A model generated the notes under the pieces. It saw only the letters and a list, made by a program, of their open reading frames with translations, searched no databases and was not told the origin of the DNA. This document shows, one piece after another, positions 32,323 to 45,273 of a DNA stretch of 64,000 bases. Source of the stretch: Zasmidium citrigriseum (lineage: Eukaryota; Ascomycota; Dothideomycetes; Mycosphaerellales; Mycosphaerellaceae); the NCBI GenBank assembly GCA_002786025.1, contig NHNW01000022.1:558001-622000 (forward strand). Reading direction: 5' to 3'. The first letter of the stretch is position 1. The number at the start of each line of letters is the position of its first letter. The translations under genes and the position numbers were made by a program.

Positions 32323-32847
32323 ATGTATATATGGACGGGATGTATGATGCGTTATGAGAGGGATAGTTGGTGTTTGAGAGGCTCGACTGATAACGGAATG
32401 TATAGCTAGATGCTTATGAGCAAATGACGACGAATCATGATGAAACGGAATCATACATTCCACGTCCTCTCTCTCTCGGTCTCGCTTGAGATCAAAGACG
32501 GGAGAAGTAGATCTCGCTGATGTTGCGCATGACCAGACCGATCGGAGCCTCGATCGGAGCGCTCGGACCACCATCAGGATACCACCGACTCGGAGACGAA
32601 GAACGGAGCATGCTGCCCAAACCTTCCCAGCACCGAAGATGTCGAAGAATAGACAGGCCTTTGGCATGGCGTCGGCCAAGAATTACCCTAGTCAATCTGG
32701 TGGAGGAGGAAATGGGCTCGAGATGCTCTCGAAGCAACCTTGCCATTCTGTTTCTCAATGACAGGCCAAACTTCATATTTCTGAGCAGAACTCGGGTTTC
32801 CATAAAACCACAAGTCTTGAAGCCTCTCACCAGATTATTGATTCATT
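32323..32847. other. intergenic, no gene seen
   Basis: This holds the 3' region of the permease gene and the promoter of the monooxygenase gene. No further coding sequence is supported. Confidence 0.4.
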
Positions 32848-34397
32848 ATGACCGCTGGGAGTTCTGCGGGCACTCTACCCGAAAGATTATCTCCCACTGG
32901 AATCTCAGTCCTCATTGTCGGTGCAGGAGTTGCCGGATTGTTAGCTGCTCTCGAGTGCTGGCGCAAAGGACACGATGTTCGAATCGTGGAAAGAACCGCG
33001 GAACGAGTACAGTCAGGTATCTTGTCACCACCGGTAGACACTCGCTGTGACTAGGCTAAGTCTATTCGCAGGTGACATCCTTACAGTCGGTCACAGCGGG
33101 GTCCGCGTCATAAAACGATGGCCCGACATGGCGGAAGAGAACGAGCGCATCTCCCACCACATGTGGATCTCCTGGCACAAGATTAGCGGAGAGTTGATCT
33201 CTGGTCCAGCACAACTCCGTCCGAACGATGCAAAGCCACACCAGAACAACAATGAGCCAACGCCAAAGATAATACGGCACCGCCGCCAGGCTCTGCATAA
33301 GATGCTGGCGGACCAGGTGGAGCGTGCAGGAATGAAAGTGGAATACGGACGGCAGGTGCTTCAATACAAAGAGAGTGATTCGAAGGCGTGGGCAATCCTG
33401 CAGAATGGCGAAGAGATCGAGGCAGACGTCGTGATTGCGGCAGATGGTATCGGCAGCAAGTCGTACATGATCACTCTCGGCCATGAAGTCCGCGCGCAAC
33501 CGACAGGATTCTCGATGTACCGGGCGATGCTGCCCATTAACCAGGCCATGGTGGATCCAATAATCGACGAGAAGTTCCCGACATTGGACGACAAGAAGAA
33601 AGCTTCGAACCAGATGTGGATGGGCGATGAGGTGTACGCGCTCTTTGGCCGCACCGAGGAAGACATAATCTGGTACATCACTTACAAAAATAAAGGCAGC
33701 AGCGCTGAGTCCTGGTCCAATTTGGCGGATCCGGAGGACGCTCTCAAGACAACGGCGACAATCAAGGGGTGGCCTGAGTATGCGAATCGGCTGATCAAGG
33801 CGTCGAAGAAGGAGCAGGTCCATGACTTCAAGCTCATGTGGAGGGATCCTCAGCCATGTTGGGTTTCTCCGGGTGGAAGAGTCGTGCAGGTTGGCGACGC
33901 AGCGCACACTTTCTTGCCGTCGTCCGGACATGGAGCCACGCAGGGGATGGAGGATGCTGCGTCAATATCCACTTGCTTGAGACTCACTGGCAAAGAGGAC
34001 GTGCCTTGGGCAACGAGAGTGCATAACAAGTTGAGGTCAGTATATCTTTCTTTGAAGGCTCCAGCCCGGACTAATGTTTCTGGTTCTCAGGTTCGAACGA
34101 GTCTCCTGCCTTCAACTCTTGGGCATCCTCAATCACGAACTCCGTAATCGTACCGCAAATGCCGATGCTTCGCAGGCCAAGCCGATTGGGATCATGGGGA
34201 GTTGGATTTGGACACACGACCCAGAGCGATACGCCAGCGAGAACTTCGAGAAGGCGCTGGCGCATGTAAGAGATGGCGGAGACTTCTCCAACACAAACAT
34301 CCCTCCTGGTCATGTGCCAAAGCAGTGGACGATTGATGGAATCTTGAAAGCGCGAGAGGCGGGAGAGCAGATTGTGCTGGACGGAGATTGGGATTGA
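32848..34397 (+). CDS. FAD-dependent monooxygenase (class A, salicylate-hydroxylase-like)
   Basis: The predicted NAD(P)H- and FAD-dependent enzyme hydroxylates an aromatic or polyketide substrate. Three exons: join(32848..33016,33072..34035,34091..34397), 479 residues. The FAD fingerprint GAGVAGLLAALE with the ribose-binding acid in VRIVER is near the N-terminus (residues 25-50). The DG motif is VVIAADGIGSK and the GD motif is VVQVGDAAHTFLPSSGHGA. The C-terminal extension (IGIMGSWIWTHDPERYA) resembles fungal 6-hydroxynicotinate or salicylate 1-monooxygenase relatives. It is convergent with the PKS gene, with 297 bp between stop codons, which favours but does not prove a tailoring role. Confidence 0.9.
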
Positions 34398-34694
34398 TAC
34401 AGTAGACAGCCAAACTTTGATGGCAGGTCTGTGCCGCTCACGTGACTCTTGGCGCGTTTACTCCGCCTTTGGACGCGACTTCTCCCTTTCTCTCTTCATC
34501 ATCCAGTCATCAACATTTTCAACATACCTAGGTACTCAATGATGTGTGCCTCGCGACTGCGCCACCCACACAGCCGATAGCTGATCTAAGGCTGCTCCGA
34601 TCTCCAGAGGAACAGTATGAACAGGTAGAGATCACGAAAGCAAGGCCAAGTATTCGTCACAAAATTCATACCGCTTGCCATCATAATACTACCT
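34398..34694. other. convergent 3' region
   Basis: This is the spacer between the monooxygenase and PKS stop codons. Nothing else is visible. Confidence 0.4.
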
Positions 34695-37600
34695 CTATTT
34701 AGTTCCCTTCAGCAAAACCGGAGATACAAACACCTCGTCATGACCAGTAAAAGTGACCTCAACTCCTCTCGGCATCCCCATGGACACCGCTCTCCGGAAG
34801 AACTCGTACGTCGACAACACCTCGACTTCGCACCCGAGTTTCTCTCGGTACATGCCTGCAAGATTCGACAGCAGGTATCTGTTGCTGCTGCAGTAATTAC
34901 AGACAGCGAATGACGCCCTGTGAGCCAGAGCCTTTGCCATAAACTCAGGTACAAGCTCTACCACGTCCAGGATGTCGAGCTCGCCCACCCACTTCTTTGG
35001 ATCCAGCGCTGGCACGGCACGCATTTTCGTGCAGTAGCGGTCGAGCGCGACGAGAGGGATCTCATCAGGTGCGTCAGGACCAAACACATTGGGAAAGCGA
35101 TGGTCCATGGTTGGGATGCCTTTCTCAGCAGCTGCCTCAAGAAGCATCTCCCCCATCCACTTGCTGGCTGCATAGCCGATGGCATTGCCCATGAGAGCTT
35201 CTGCGTCAGTCGGAGGTGAGATCTTCGATGGTGGAACTTCAGCCAGCTCGCTTGTATCCTTCTGGAGCATAGCCACCGAAGAAGATGACACGAAGTGAAC
35301 CGGAACCTTACGCGGCATCGCCATGGCGAGAAGCGTTTGCGTTGACACAACGTTGGGTGCTCGAACGGAAATGTACGACTTGAGATGATTGACTTCAGCA
35401 CCAACATGGATGATGACATCAGCGATCTGGCTGAGGCGGATGAAGTCGTCGATGGGCAGGCCGAGCAAAGGCGTGGCGAGGTCGCCTTTGTATTGGCGAA
35501 TCTTCTCGCTCTGGATCTTCACGGGACGCGAGCGGATGCAGAGACAATGCACCTCGGCAACATTGGGATCGGCGACCAGATGGCGGATCATGTGGGATCC
35601 CAAGAAGCCAGTACAGCCCGTGAGAACAACACGAAGCTCCTTGGTCCGCGGTGGAGTGACTGAATGACCAGTGCCCGGTGGAATTAGGGCAGGGATGCCA
35701 TTCATCAGGCTGGCCAACTCTTTCGCCCAGTCCATGTCAGGTTCCTTCGAGGCCGGCTTACTTGAAGCTGCTGCTGTCGTGGCAGAACCGGTCTGGGCCT
35801 TGCGCCATCCGGACAGGGCGAACTCACACATCCGTGCGACAGTGTTATTGTTCGACATGATCTTCAAAATGGGCACATCCACACTGAGCTCTTTCAAGAA
35901 CCATTCACGAATGCGGACCGACACCAGAGAGTCGACACCGAGCTCAGCTATCGCCGTCTCACCCTTGATCTGCGCCGGGTCGAGCTGCAGCATGTTGCCG
36001 AGGGCGAGAGCGAAACACTTCTCCAGTATGGCTTGAGCTTCTTCAGGCTCTTTGGCTGCGGCCAGCTGGACGTCGACCTTGACGTTTCCATCAGCCTCTT
36101 CTCCGCCACTGCACTCCTCTTGCGGAGCCTCTGGGGCGAGGTAGCAAGAGAGACGGGCATCGTCGTGCCACGCACCCTCAAAGACTGTTCGGACGCCAGA
36201 GATGAGCTCCGCCGGTTGATCCGAGTCGGGCTTTCCACACACGATAGCCTCTGCTAGCATCTCGTGAAGATCCTCCTCCGACTGTCTCTCCAAGCGCGGC
36301 AGAAGAGACTTCTCAATCTCTGCAAGATGGCCCTTCTCCGAACGGAAGATGTAGCCCAGGCCGGTCAAGAATCCGATGACAATCGCAGAACCTGCCAGTC
36401 CACGAACCCGACGTTGCCGGACAAGAGAGTGCATGTAATGATTGGCAGCGCTGTAGGCTGACTGGCCCATGATGCCCACCAGTGAGGTCGCCGACGAGAG
36501 GCAAATGAAGAAATCCAACGGGTTGGCTTGCTCTCCAAACACCTCGTCCAGATTCTTCGTCCCGGTCACCTTCGGAGCCATCACCGCCGCAAAGTCCTCG
36601 TACGACATATCAACGAACAGGCGGTCACGGAGCACCATTGCACCGTTGATGACTCCGCCCACGGGTGGCATGGAAGTCTTCATATCAGCGATTGCAGCCT
36701 CCAAAGCCTTCTTGTTGGTAACATCAACGGCCATGGTTTGCAGTACCGCCTCTTTCTGCGACATGAATTCAAAGACGCCAGCAGGTACGCTTGGATTACG
36801 ACTGGCCAGGACCACATTTCGGGCCCCGTTGTCAACCATCCATCGAGCAACAGAGATACCTACATCTCCAGTCATACCGAAGAGCAGGTAGCTCTTGTTG
36901 GCAGAAAAGAGACTGCTGTGTTCGACAGGGCGCACGATCGTGGTGACTTTGTCAGCACTACCCCAGTCAAGCACAGTGGTCGAAGTCGACCCTTTGCTTG
37001 CCGTCTCAGGGGATATCTGGCTGACTGGGAGAATCCAGTCAAGGTTGTCCAAGTCCTTGACGAGGTCGCCGTCTTTGTTGGCCGCAAAGCGCTTCTTGGC
37101 GAGATTGATCAATTCCTCGCGACTTAGGTCAATGTTCACACGATCTTCGATCTCCCCGATCGCGACTGTAGATGGTGGCAGCGAAGCCTTGAGCAACTTG
37201 CTCAAGTTCGTGTCTGAGGAGTCGAGGTTGACGAACCTCTGCACATTCTTCGGACACATCGTCTGCAGTTCACGTCCGCTGACGAACGGATGGATGAAGC
37301 TTTGCTCGACAGCAGGCCCCGACGCGGTATTTGAGGTCGTTTGTGATACGACGATGGCCATCTCCTCTGCGACTCGAGCGATAGCGTGGCTGAGATCACT
37401 CGTGGCACCATGGACCCATACCGGTCCCTTCGAACCGGCGAGAAGGTGGCTTGCCTTTGCTCGAAGCATGAAATGATGAAGTCTCGCGGCGTCCTTCCGC
37501 GACTCTTGATCATCAACAGCACAATGCCAGCGATGCAGGGTGTCCTCTTCGGCAATAGAGACGATAGAGCTGATTTTGCTGGATAGACCAACGACTTTGT

Positions 37601-40600
37601 CTCCACTTGCAACATGGCGGCCGATGCACAGATATTGTGGACCGATTGAGGATGTTGCAGAGACAATGGAAGAGACTGAGGATGCAGTGAGTCGCACCAC
37701 CACTTCGCTGCCTTTGGAAGCGGTATTTGCCGGAGATTGGTGCAGTTCCAATATTCCATTTCGCTCGCCGACTTCAACGGCAGTGCCTGGGACAGTAAGC
37801 TTCGTCTCTTTGGTGACCCGTCGAATCCTCGCGGCGGATCGAAGATTCACGTCATCGAGCGCCAGGACTCTTGGTACGTAAAGAGCGCCATCCCTGAGTT
37901 CGAGGTGAGGCTCGTGAGTCCAGAGGACTTCGGAAGAGTCACCGGAAGAGTGCATCCAAGAAAGTCGAAGCAGATGAGTTGCCAGCAGGTCGGATTGCAG
38001 CGACGCTGTATCATCAACATCGAGAACTTGCAATTTGAGTTCACTCCGCTCGGCCAGCAGTGTACGTCCCAACCCAACGGTCACGTTAGCCAGTGGATGG
38101 CTACCGGAAGCTGCTCCTGAAGTGACCCATAGAACAGCACTGGCATTGCGGAAGACATTTTGAATGCCCTCGAATCTTGCCTTGGTCATATTGTCGAACG
38201 TCCGGCCGCCCAGATCGGCAAGACAGAGTACTGCTGCGCCGGTTGGAACTTCGATGCCCTCGAGACTCTCACGTTGAGAGACAGCAGCCTCGGTAGAGGA
38301 AGACAGAAGTTCCTTTGATTTGGACGCAAGTTCAGAGCCACCGACAACGATGACTTGATCAAGCGACGGCAAAACCTCCTCTTGAGAAGCACCCGACGCA
38401 AGCGGCTCGCGCAAGACTTGTACAGTCTCATCGACTGCCTGCGACATGATGACGGAGCAATATGAAGGCGTTGAACTAATGTCGACTCCGGAGAAACCGG
38501 TCGCCTTCAGGACAGAATCCCACTGATCGAGGCTGATGGTAGGCGCCCAGACTCTTCCATCATCAATGCCCAAGAACCAGCCAGGCAAAGTGCCCATGAT
38601 GAGCTGGATGGGAAGATGGTCTGTTGTAATCTCAAGGAGCAGCAAGAATCCACCAGGCCGAAGCAAGCGGCGAGCATTCGTCATGGTCTCTTTGAGGGTC
38701 TTCGTTGCGTGAAGACAGTTCGAGGCCAGTACCAGATCGTACGCCCCCTCTTCGAATCCTTGTTCCGTGGGATCCTTCTCCACGTTCAGTGTCTTGAAGG
38801 TCAGCTTGCCGGCATGTTGACTGAACTTCTCCTTCGCGGGCTCGAAGAATCCAGGGCTGATATCGGTGTATGTGTACGAGGTATACCGATCGCCCAGCGC
38901 CGAAAGAACTGCTCGAGTTGTGCCACCCGTTCCGGCACCTATCTCCAGGACCTTCAATCGAGGGTAACGGTGGCCCACCTGCTTGACCAAAGTCTCGAAG
39001 TCGACGTTGCCATCGGCGAAACCGACGCCTTCGACGTACAAATTGTCCAGCATGCCGTCCTTCAACATGACCTGCAGAGCGGGGAGTGTGCCACGAGCGA
39101 TGGCAGGCAGATTCTCTCCGACGGCAGTGAGGATTTTCATGTCGTTGTTGTTCGCCGCCAGGTATGGAGCACTCCACTTCTGCACATCCTCAAGCGTATC
39201 GCTGGCCCATTCAGGCTTGATATCAGGACGCTTTCCGGCTTCGATCTGCGGGAAGAGGTGCTCACGAACCCATTTCATCATGTGCTTTCGATGTTTTCCC
39301 ATAAGCATCAGCTCTGATGGCTTGATCTGATCCCGAAGCCTTCGCAGGTAGAAGTGAGCCGTCCGTGTGAGCAGCTCGCGCAGCTCCTCGCCTTCTGGAG
39401 AGAGCTTGTTCCGAAGACAAGGCTCGATTCCGAAAGCGGCATCGCGCACCCAGGTCTCACCAGCATACTGCCAGCGATCCCACTTCGAGCTCAACGCTGT
39501 CCATTGGACTCCGCGCATCTGAACCTCCACAGCGCCGTCTCCTGCTTTGAAAAGATCGACGTCGCCGGTGAGAGACTTTGCGTCGGCGTGTGTCAAGAAG
39601 CTGTCTGCCATCAAGGGGCCAGGAGTCGTTGACGGCGCCATGGAGATGCGGATGCAGTCGACACCGGTGGGTAGGTACGTCGTTCGGAGGCGCCCATCTT
39701 CGGGATACGACAACGCAGCCAGCAGACCTTGAATTGCCGTGTCCACAGCTGTGGGATGCACGGCTGCGCGGTCGATGGTACTGGACTCTGGCTTGGGAGG
39801 GATAGTCACTACGGCGTGATTGGTATCGCGATCCACCGAGGTCGCTTTGAAGGAACCCGAGTAATTGTACCCGACCTTGGCAAGAGAGGTGTACAACTGA
39901 TCCATGTCCAAGGTGTTCATGGGCAGAAGTGGCTTCGTCCGAGAAGGCAAGGCGTTCTTCTGAGGTGGACCCAGCCAAAGTCGTACTCCTCCGCTGAAGT
40001 GCGCCGTGAATGCTGAAAGAGGACTGTCCAGCTTGCCTGCAATGACATCTCCGCTGTAGCAGGCCACTTCAGCCGTAATGCATTTGTCAGACTGGCCTGT
40101 CACGCGGATCGTAAAAACAACTTCGAGCCCGGGCGAGTCGTCTTGCAAGCCCATGGCGCGGACCATCTCGATGTTGTGCAGCTCCACGAGATTCAACGGC
40201 TGTTGCTCGTCTACCAGACGAATGGCGGCCTCGTACGCCATTGCGATGTACGCGGTGGCCGGGAAGAGAACTTGGCCTTGGATTGTGTGTCCTCGCACCC
40301 AAGGCAACTCATTCAGTTTGAAGATCTGTCGCCAGTGGACCTCGCGTCTGCTGTTCTCGCCAAGCGCAACGGGGAATCCGAGGAGTTCATGCCGCGATTG
40401 GCCCTGTTGAGTGCGGAACAGGCGCGATGTTCTCGACTCACGCCAAATCAAGCCATCATGGTCCCATGGATATGTTGGTAGGCCCTTGATTATCGTCGGC
40501 CTTGTAGGAGTCGCCGGTGGGAAGGCTCGCTGGATGCTGTCGAATGTCACAATGGGACGCTGTGACGGGAATCGAGCCCAGATGAGGCCCAGCGCATCAA

Positions 40601-43588
40601 CAAAAGCGTGGATGGCACCCTCTCCACGTTTGAGCACGCCGCTGTATGGAAGCACGAGACCGGTCAACGTCTTGATCACTTCCGAGCTTGGGCCCTTGAG
40701 AGCCGGATGAGGACCAACTTCAAGGCCCATGTCGAACGGATAGGGCTCTTCTGAAACGGCTCTGCTGACTGCTTGCGAGAAACGGACGGTGTTGACGAGA
40801 TTGTCGACCCAATACTGCCCGCCGAGCAGCTCCATGCTCCGCTCGTCGTCGAAAGAGCGGCTCCGACCATTAGCGCCCCACACACTGGAATACCAGTTGC
40901 ACTTCCTTCTCCCTCGGAGAGCTCGTACACCACATTTGCGCAGCGATTCGAGGTACGGCGCGGCGCAAGGCTGCATGTGGTGCGAGTGATATGCGGTGTC
41001 GACTGCCAGCACCCGGGCGAACGTATTCTCTGAGTCCAGCCTGACCTTCGACATGTCAATATAGTCACTGTCGCCGGCCAATGTGCAGCTGGTCGGGGAG
41101 TTCGAGGCGGCCACCTTGAGCTTTTCAGGGCCCATCTCCGCGCAGAAGGTCGATGCTTGCTCCAAACTCATGCCGACGGCCATCATCTTGCCACGCTTGC
41201 CGTCAGGGCCCTGAGCCAGATGCGAATGGAAACCTCTGTAGTAAGCTATCCGGATTGCATCCTGGGCATTGAGGTATCCTGCCGCATACGCCGCGCCGAT
41301 CTCTCCAGAACTGTGCCCCACGACCGCAGTGAACTCGACGCCCGCAGCATACAGCACATCAACGAGACCGACCTGTACTGCGGTGCAAATGGGTTGCGAA
41401 ATCGAGGCTTGGCCAACGCGGGAAGTCTCCTTCGGTGCTGAGAGCTCGTCGAAAAGTGTCCAGTCTGGTCTGTCGCCCTCGGGAAGTGTATTCAGGCTGT
41501 CCTGTAGCCGGTCCAGGCTCTTTCGAAATACACTCGATGCTTGGTATAGCTCTTTGCCCATAGTTGGCCACTGTTCAAAGGGCTGTCAGCCATCAATCAC
41601 GTTTGCTCTGGGAGGAACACTTACCTGAGCTCCTTGCCCCGTGAACACCCCAAGAATGCGGAGTGGTAGACATTCTGGAAGAGTAGTGCTGCGTTTTGTC
41701 TGCTTGAGCGCCTCCTTGGCTGCCTCCAACTTGTCGGCAAGCTGTACAGCAGAAGTACCCGAAACCGCTGCTCGAAACGGAAAGTCAGCTCTCTTGAAGA
41801 GAGTTCGGGTCAGTCGGTCCAAAGGTGTATCCGGGTGTCTCAGCAAGTAGCTTGACAATGCTTCGGCCTTCGCCGCCAAAGCCTGCGCTGAGTTTGCCGA
41901 TAGAACCGCAAGTCCCACGGGAGGTGCTTTCGCCGCACTGTCACCGTCACATGCGGGCCCATCGTAGCTCTCAATGATAGCGTGGGCGTTGGTGCCTCCA
42001 AACCCGAAGCTATTAACGCTCACTCTGCGAGGCCCTTTTGAGGTGGCAGGCCATGGGGTCGTTGCCGTCGGTACACGAAGCTGCTTGGAGAATGGACGGA
42101 TCTTGGGATTGAGCTGCCTGAAATGCAGATTACCCGGGATCTGGCCATGCTGTACCGCGAGTGATGCTTTGAGCACGCCGGCAAGCCCAGCAGTGCCTTC
42201 GGTGTGGCCAAGAATGGTCTTGATCGAGCCCACCCAGAGTGATTCGCCATCCTCGCTCTGGTCCGAATGGTTTGGAAAGAAGGCGTCGTGTATTGCCCGC
42301 GCCTCAATCGCTGTCCAAAAACATCAGCACACTGTCAACGTTCTGGGCCATATCAAAGGCGATACATACGATCTCCTGCGGGCGTTCCAGTTCCATGCGC
42401 CTCGAAGTACTGTGGACGGTCCATTGGATTTGTTGGATCCAAGCCGCATTTGGCATATGTTTCTCGGATCAATCGTGTCTGTGCACTTGCGCCTGGCATT
42501 GTTATACCTGCGAGGTATGAGTTGGCATAACGGTCTTATTTGACGATGAGACATAGGGGTCGAACCTGGCGTCCGGCCGTCTGAATTTACGCCTGTCTCG
42601 CGGATGATGCACTCAATGTGGTCACCATCCGCAATTGCCTGGCTAAGAGTTTTGAGGATGACTGATGCCATTCCCTCGCCTCGTGTATATCCATCGGCGG
42701 AGGAATCCCACATGTACGACCTTCCGTTTGGAGACAACATACTCAGCTTGTCTTGTTAGCTGTCGCTTTCTCACCTATCCACAACGCTCTCTGGGAAAAT
42801 ACCTTCGAATAGGATATAAAAGGCTCTGGCCCGAGAATTAGATTTACGCCGGCTGCAACGGCCATGGGGACTTGTCCGCTTCGCAGGGCAAGGACGGCCT
42901 GGTGTAGGGCCACAAGTGATGACGAGCATGCAGTGTCCAGGGCCAGTGATGCTCCTCTCCAATCGTAGAAATACGACACTCGATTCGCCAACTACCATGG
43001 GTCAGTTCTTGCTTGAGATTGCATGATATGTGAAGAGACTACTCACAATTGCCATAGATGTGCCAGTCGCATGGTATTGAGGGAGACTGTCAATGCCGCG
43101 CATCGACGCATGCTGCCAGTCAAAACTCATAACACCAACGAATACTCCCGTCGAGGATCCCTTCAGCTGTGAGATGGAGTAGCCAGCAGATTCAACGCCT
43201 TCGTAAACAATCTCAAGGAGACATCGTTGCTGTGGGTCCATGGCTTCGGCCTCCTTCGGGCTGATGTTGAAGAAATCGCGGTCAAAGGATCTGGGGTCAT
43301 CTTGAAGAAGGTAGGCTTTCTTCGCATTGGTGCTCTAATGCAACGACAGTCAGACACAACAATTTTTCTGGTACATGTTTGCCAACATACACCGTGATGG
43401 AGGCCATCTGGATGATAGAACGCCTTGGGATCAAACCGACTCGGCGGGAGTTCCTGAACTAGATCATGTGGTTTTTCGAGTAGCTCCCAAAGTTTCGATG
43501 GGGAACTGGCATCGCCAGGGAAACGACAGGCGCTTCCGACTATCGCAATGGGCTCTGGTGCGACCCTGATGTCCGCGGCGTCACCCAT
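34695..43588 (-). CDS. highly reducing polyketide synthase with C-terminal reductase
   Basis: An iterative type I HR-PKS of 2,851 residues in seven exons: complement(join(34695..41570,41625..42310,42370..42507,42566..42746,42803..42991,43047..43334,43391..43588)). Domains in order with visible motifs: KS (SACRFPG; active Cys in DTACSSS at about 184; [16 protein letters not shown]), AT (GHSSGE at about 648; YHSHHM), DH ([13 protein letters not shown] at about 985; VDTAIQG), C-methyltransferase (LEIGAGTGG at about 1435), a degenerate ER region (about 1760-1990; it has [12 protein letters not shown] where an NADPH loop should be), KR (FGMTGDVG at about 2120; SAYSAANHY), ACP (LGVDSL at about 2440) and an NAD(P)-dependent thioester reductase ([11 protein letters not shown] at about 2540; YAASKWMGE). 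No condensation or adenylation domain is present. Catalytic residues outside ER look intact. The start could be nine codons upstream (43615). The promoter is shared with the trans-ER. Confidence 0.95.
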
Positions 43589-44038
43589 TGATAGGATGAT
43601 GTTGAATTCAATCAATAGTCAGACTGGACGGGGAAGCTGCCACCAGTGTTCCGCGGAAGGGTAAGTAATGAATCTGAATATCGAGAATTGACAGCAACAA
43701 CAGAGCGTTCCAAACTCCCCAGATACCCATCACATGGATCCGGGGATGCGTCGTGGCAATCGGACAAGCGTGAGGCTTGTCTTTCGTTTCGGAGCAGTCG
43801 GTGCGAGGCTGCGTCCGACTTCTCCGGCCCACCGACAGCCACCGATCCAGGCCACCGCAGCTAGCAGCCGACATTTTGGAAGTTACGAAGTGTGCCGCAG
43901 CTGCAGTAGCCACAGGATAGCTGCGGGAAAACAACGGAGCACACTTGACGTCGCCGCTGTGTCTGCACCTGTGCGTGACATTCTCAACAACTCGCACAAT
44001 CGAGAAAACCAACACGTCCAGCATTACTGTCCTCGAAC
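43589..44038. promoter_or_regulatory. bidirectional promoter between PKS and trans-ER
   Basis: 450 bp separate the divergent start codons of the PKS and the enoyl reductase, so both are likely driven from one control region. Several TCGG/CCGA half-sites of the kind bound by Zn2Cys6 regulators cluster at about 43,770-43,860, including one inverted pair (TCGG and CCGA, 13 bp apart). No regulator gene is seen in the window, and the binding role is inference. Confidence 0.4.
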
Positions 44039-45273
44039 ATGACCGCCCAAACGAACAAAATGAAAGCGCTCGTTGGCAGCGAGTCGGGCGGATACGAACT
44101 ACTCGAAGGCATCGACCCTCCCAAGCCCGGGCCCGGTCAGATGCTGTGTCGTGTGGCTGCCGTTGGCCTGAATCCTTACGATGCGAAGATCAACGACTAT
44201 TCCAACACTCCGGGAGCAGTAGGAGGGTGCGATTTTGCAGGAATCGTCGTGGCCGTTGGCGAAGGTGTGACGAGATTCGAGGAAGGAGACCGCGTGTTCG
44301 CGGTGACGTTTGGGCTCAATCCCACGGACAAGACAGCCGGTGCATTCGCTGAGTACGCACTTGCGATGGAGGATCTCAGTTGTCATGTACCTGACGGCCT
44401 ATCTCCGACACAAGCCTGTTCCATGGGGCTTGCAATCGCCACCGCTGGGCTGGCTTTGTTCGCAGCTCCTGGTCTCCAGCTGGCTTGGCCGAGCCTCGAA
44501 TCAGCAAACGCAAAGAATGACCCAAAGGAGGGAGAGTTTGTTCTGGTCTCTGGCGGTGCTACTGGCACTGGCACCATGGCGATCCAGCTTTTGAAAAGGT
44601 TAGTGCGTTCTTATCATTGGTGTATCTTTGGAATCTCGGACTCAGCAGCCATGTCAACACTTTTCAAGTCCGTTTCATTTGCACACCCGCCCTACTATGA
44701 TCCGAGATGCTGAGTCAGGAAGACTACTGACTCTTTTCCAGGGCTGGCTACAAACCCATTGTCACTTGCTCGCCTACCAACAATGCTCTATGCCAGTCTT
44801 ATGGTGCCGTCGCTTGCTTCGACTACAAGTCACCATCGTGCGGGTCGGACATTCGTGAGCATACGGCAGACAGCCTGACTTCCGTCTTTGATTGTGTCAC
44901 GGATGCACCAACAATGAGAATGTGCTACTCTGCGATCAGCTCTTCGGGCGGCCAGTACATTGCCCTTGAAACGATCTCTCCAATTGTCAAGTACACACGA
45001 AGGGACATTCGTGCCGATTGGTTGATGGCTCCGACAATGGTAGGCAACGCGGTCGAGCTGCCAGGCTCATACGGACGTCCGAGTACACCGGAGCACAGAA
45101 AATTTGGGAGGAATTTGTTTCTGCTTGCAGAAAGGCTGCTGCAGGACGGTGGTCTTCGTAATCATCCTTTGGAAGTATGTAACGGCGGTTTGGAAAGCAT
45201 TCCTACATACGTCAATGATCTCCGCACGGGCAATGTGCGTGGCAAGCGGCTGGTCGTGCCATTGACAGCGTAG
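44039..45273 (+). CDS. trans-acting enoyl reductase (LovC-type)
   Basis: A stand-alone medium-chain dehydrogenase/reductase that reduces the alpha,beta double bond of the PKS-bound intermediate, replacing the inactive ER domain of the neighbouring PKS. Two exons: join(44039..44598,44742..45273), 363 residues, the usual size of LovC/ApdC-type proteins. Visible features are an MDR N-terminal domain (AAVGLNPYDAKINDY, GGCDFAGIVVAVGEGV), the cofactor loop FVLVSGGATGTGTMAIQL, and the C-terminal TPEHRKFGRNLFLLAERLL and HPLEVCNGGLESIPTYVNDL typical of the group. The zinc ligands of alcohol dehydrogenases are absent. An internal ATG at 44060 is an alternative start. Divergent transcription from the PKS fits co-regulation. 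Confidence 0.93.

Noticed and set aside
38616..39317. 233-codon plus-strand frame inside the PKS gene
   Set aside because: It lies antisense to the methyltransferase domain coding sequence; shadow of a long exon.
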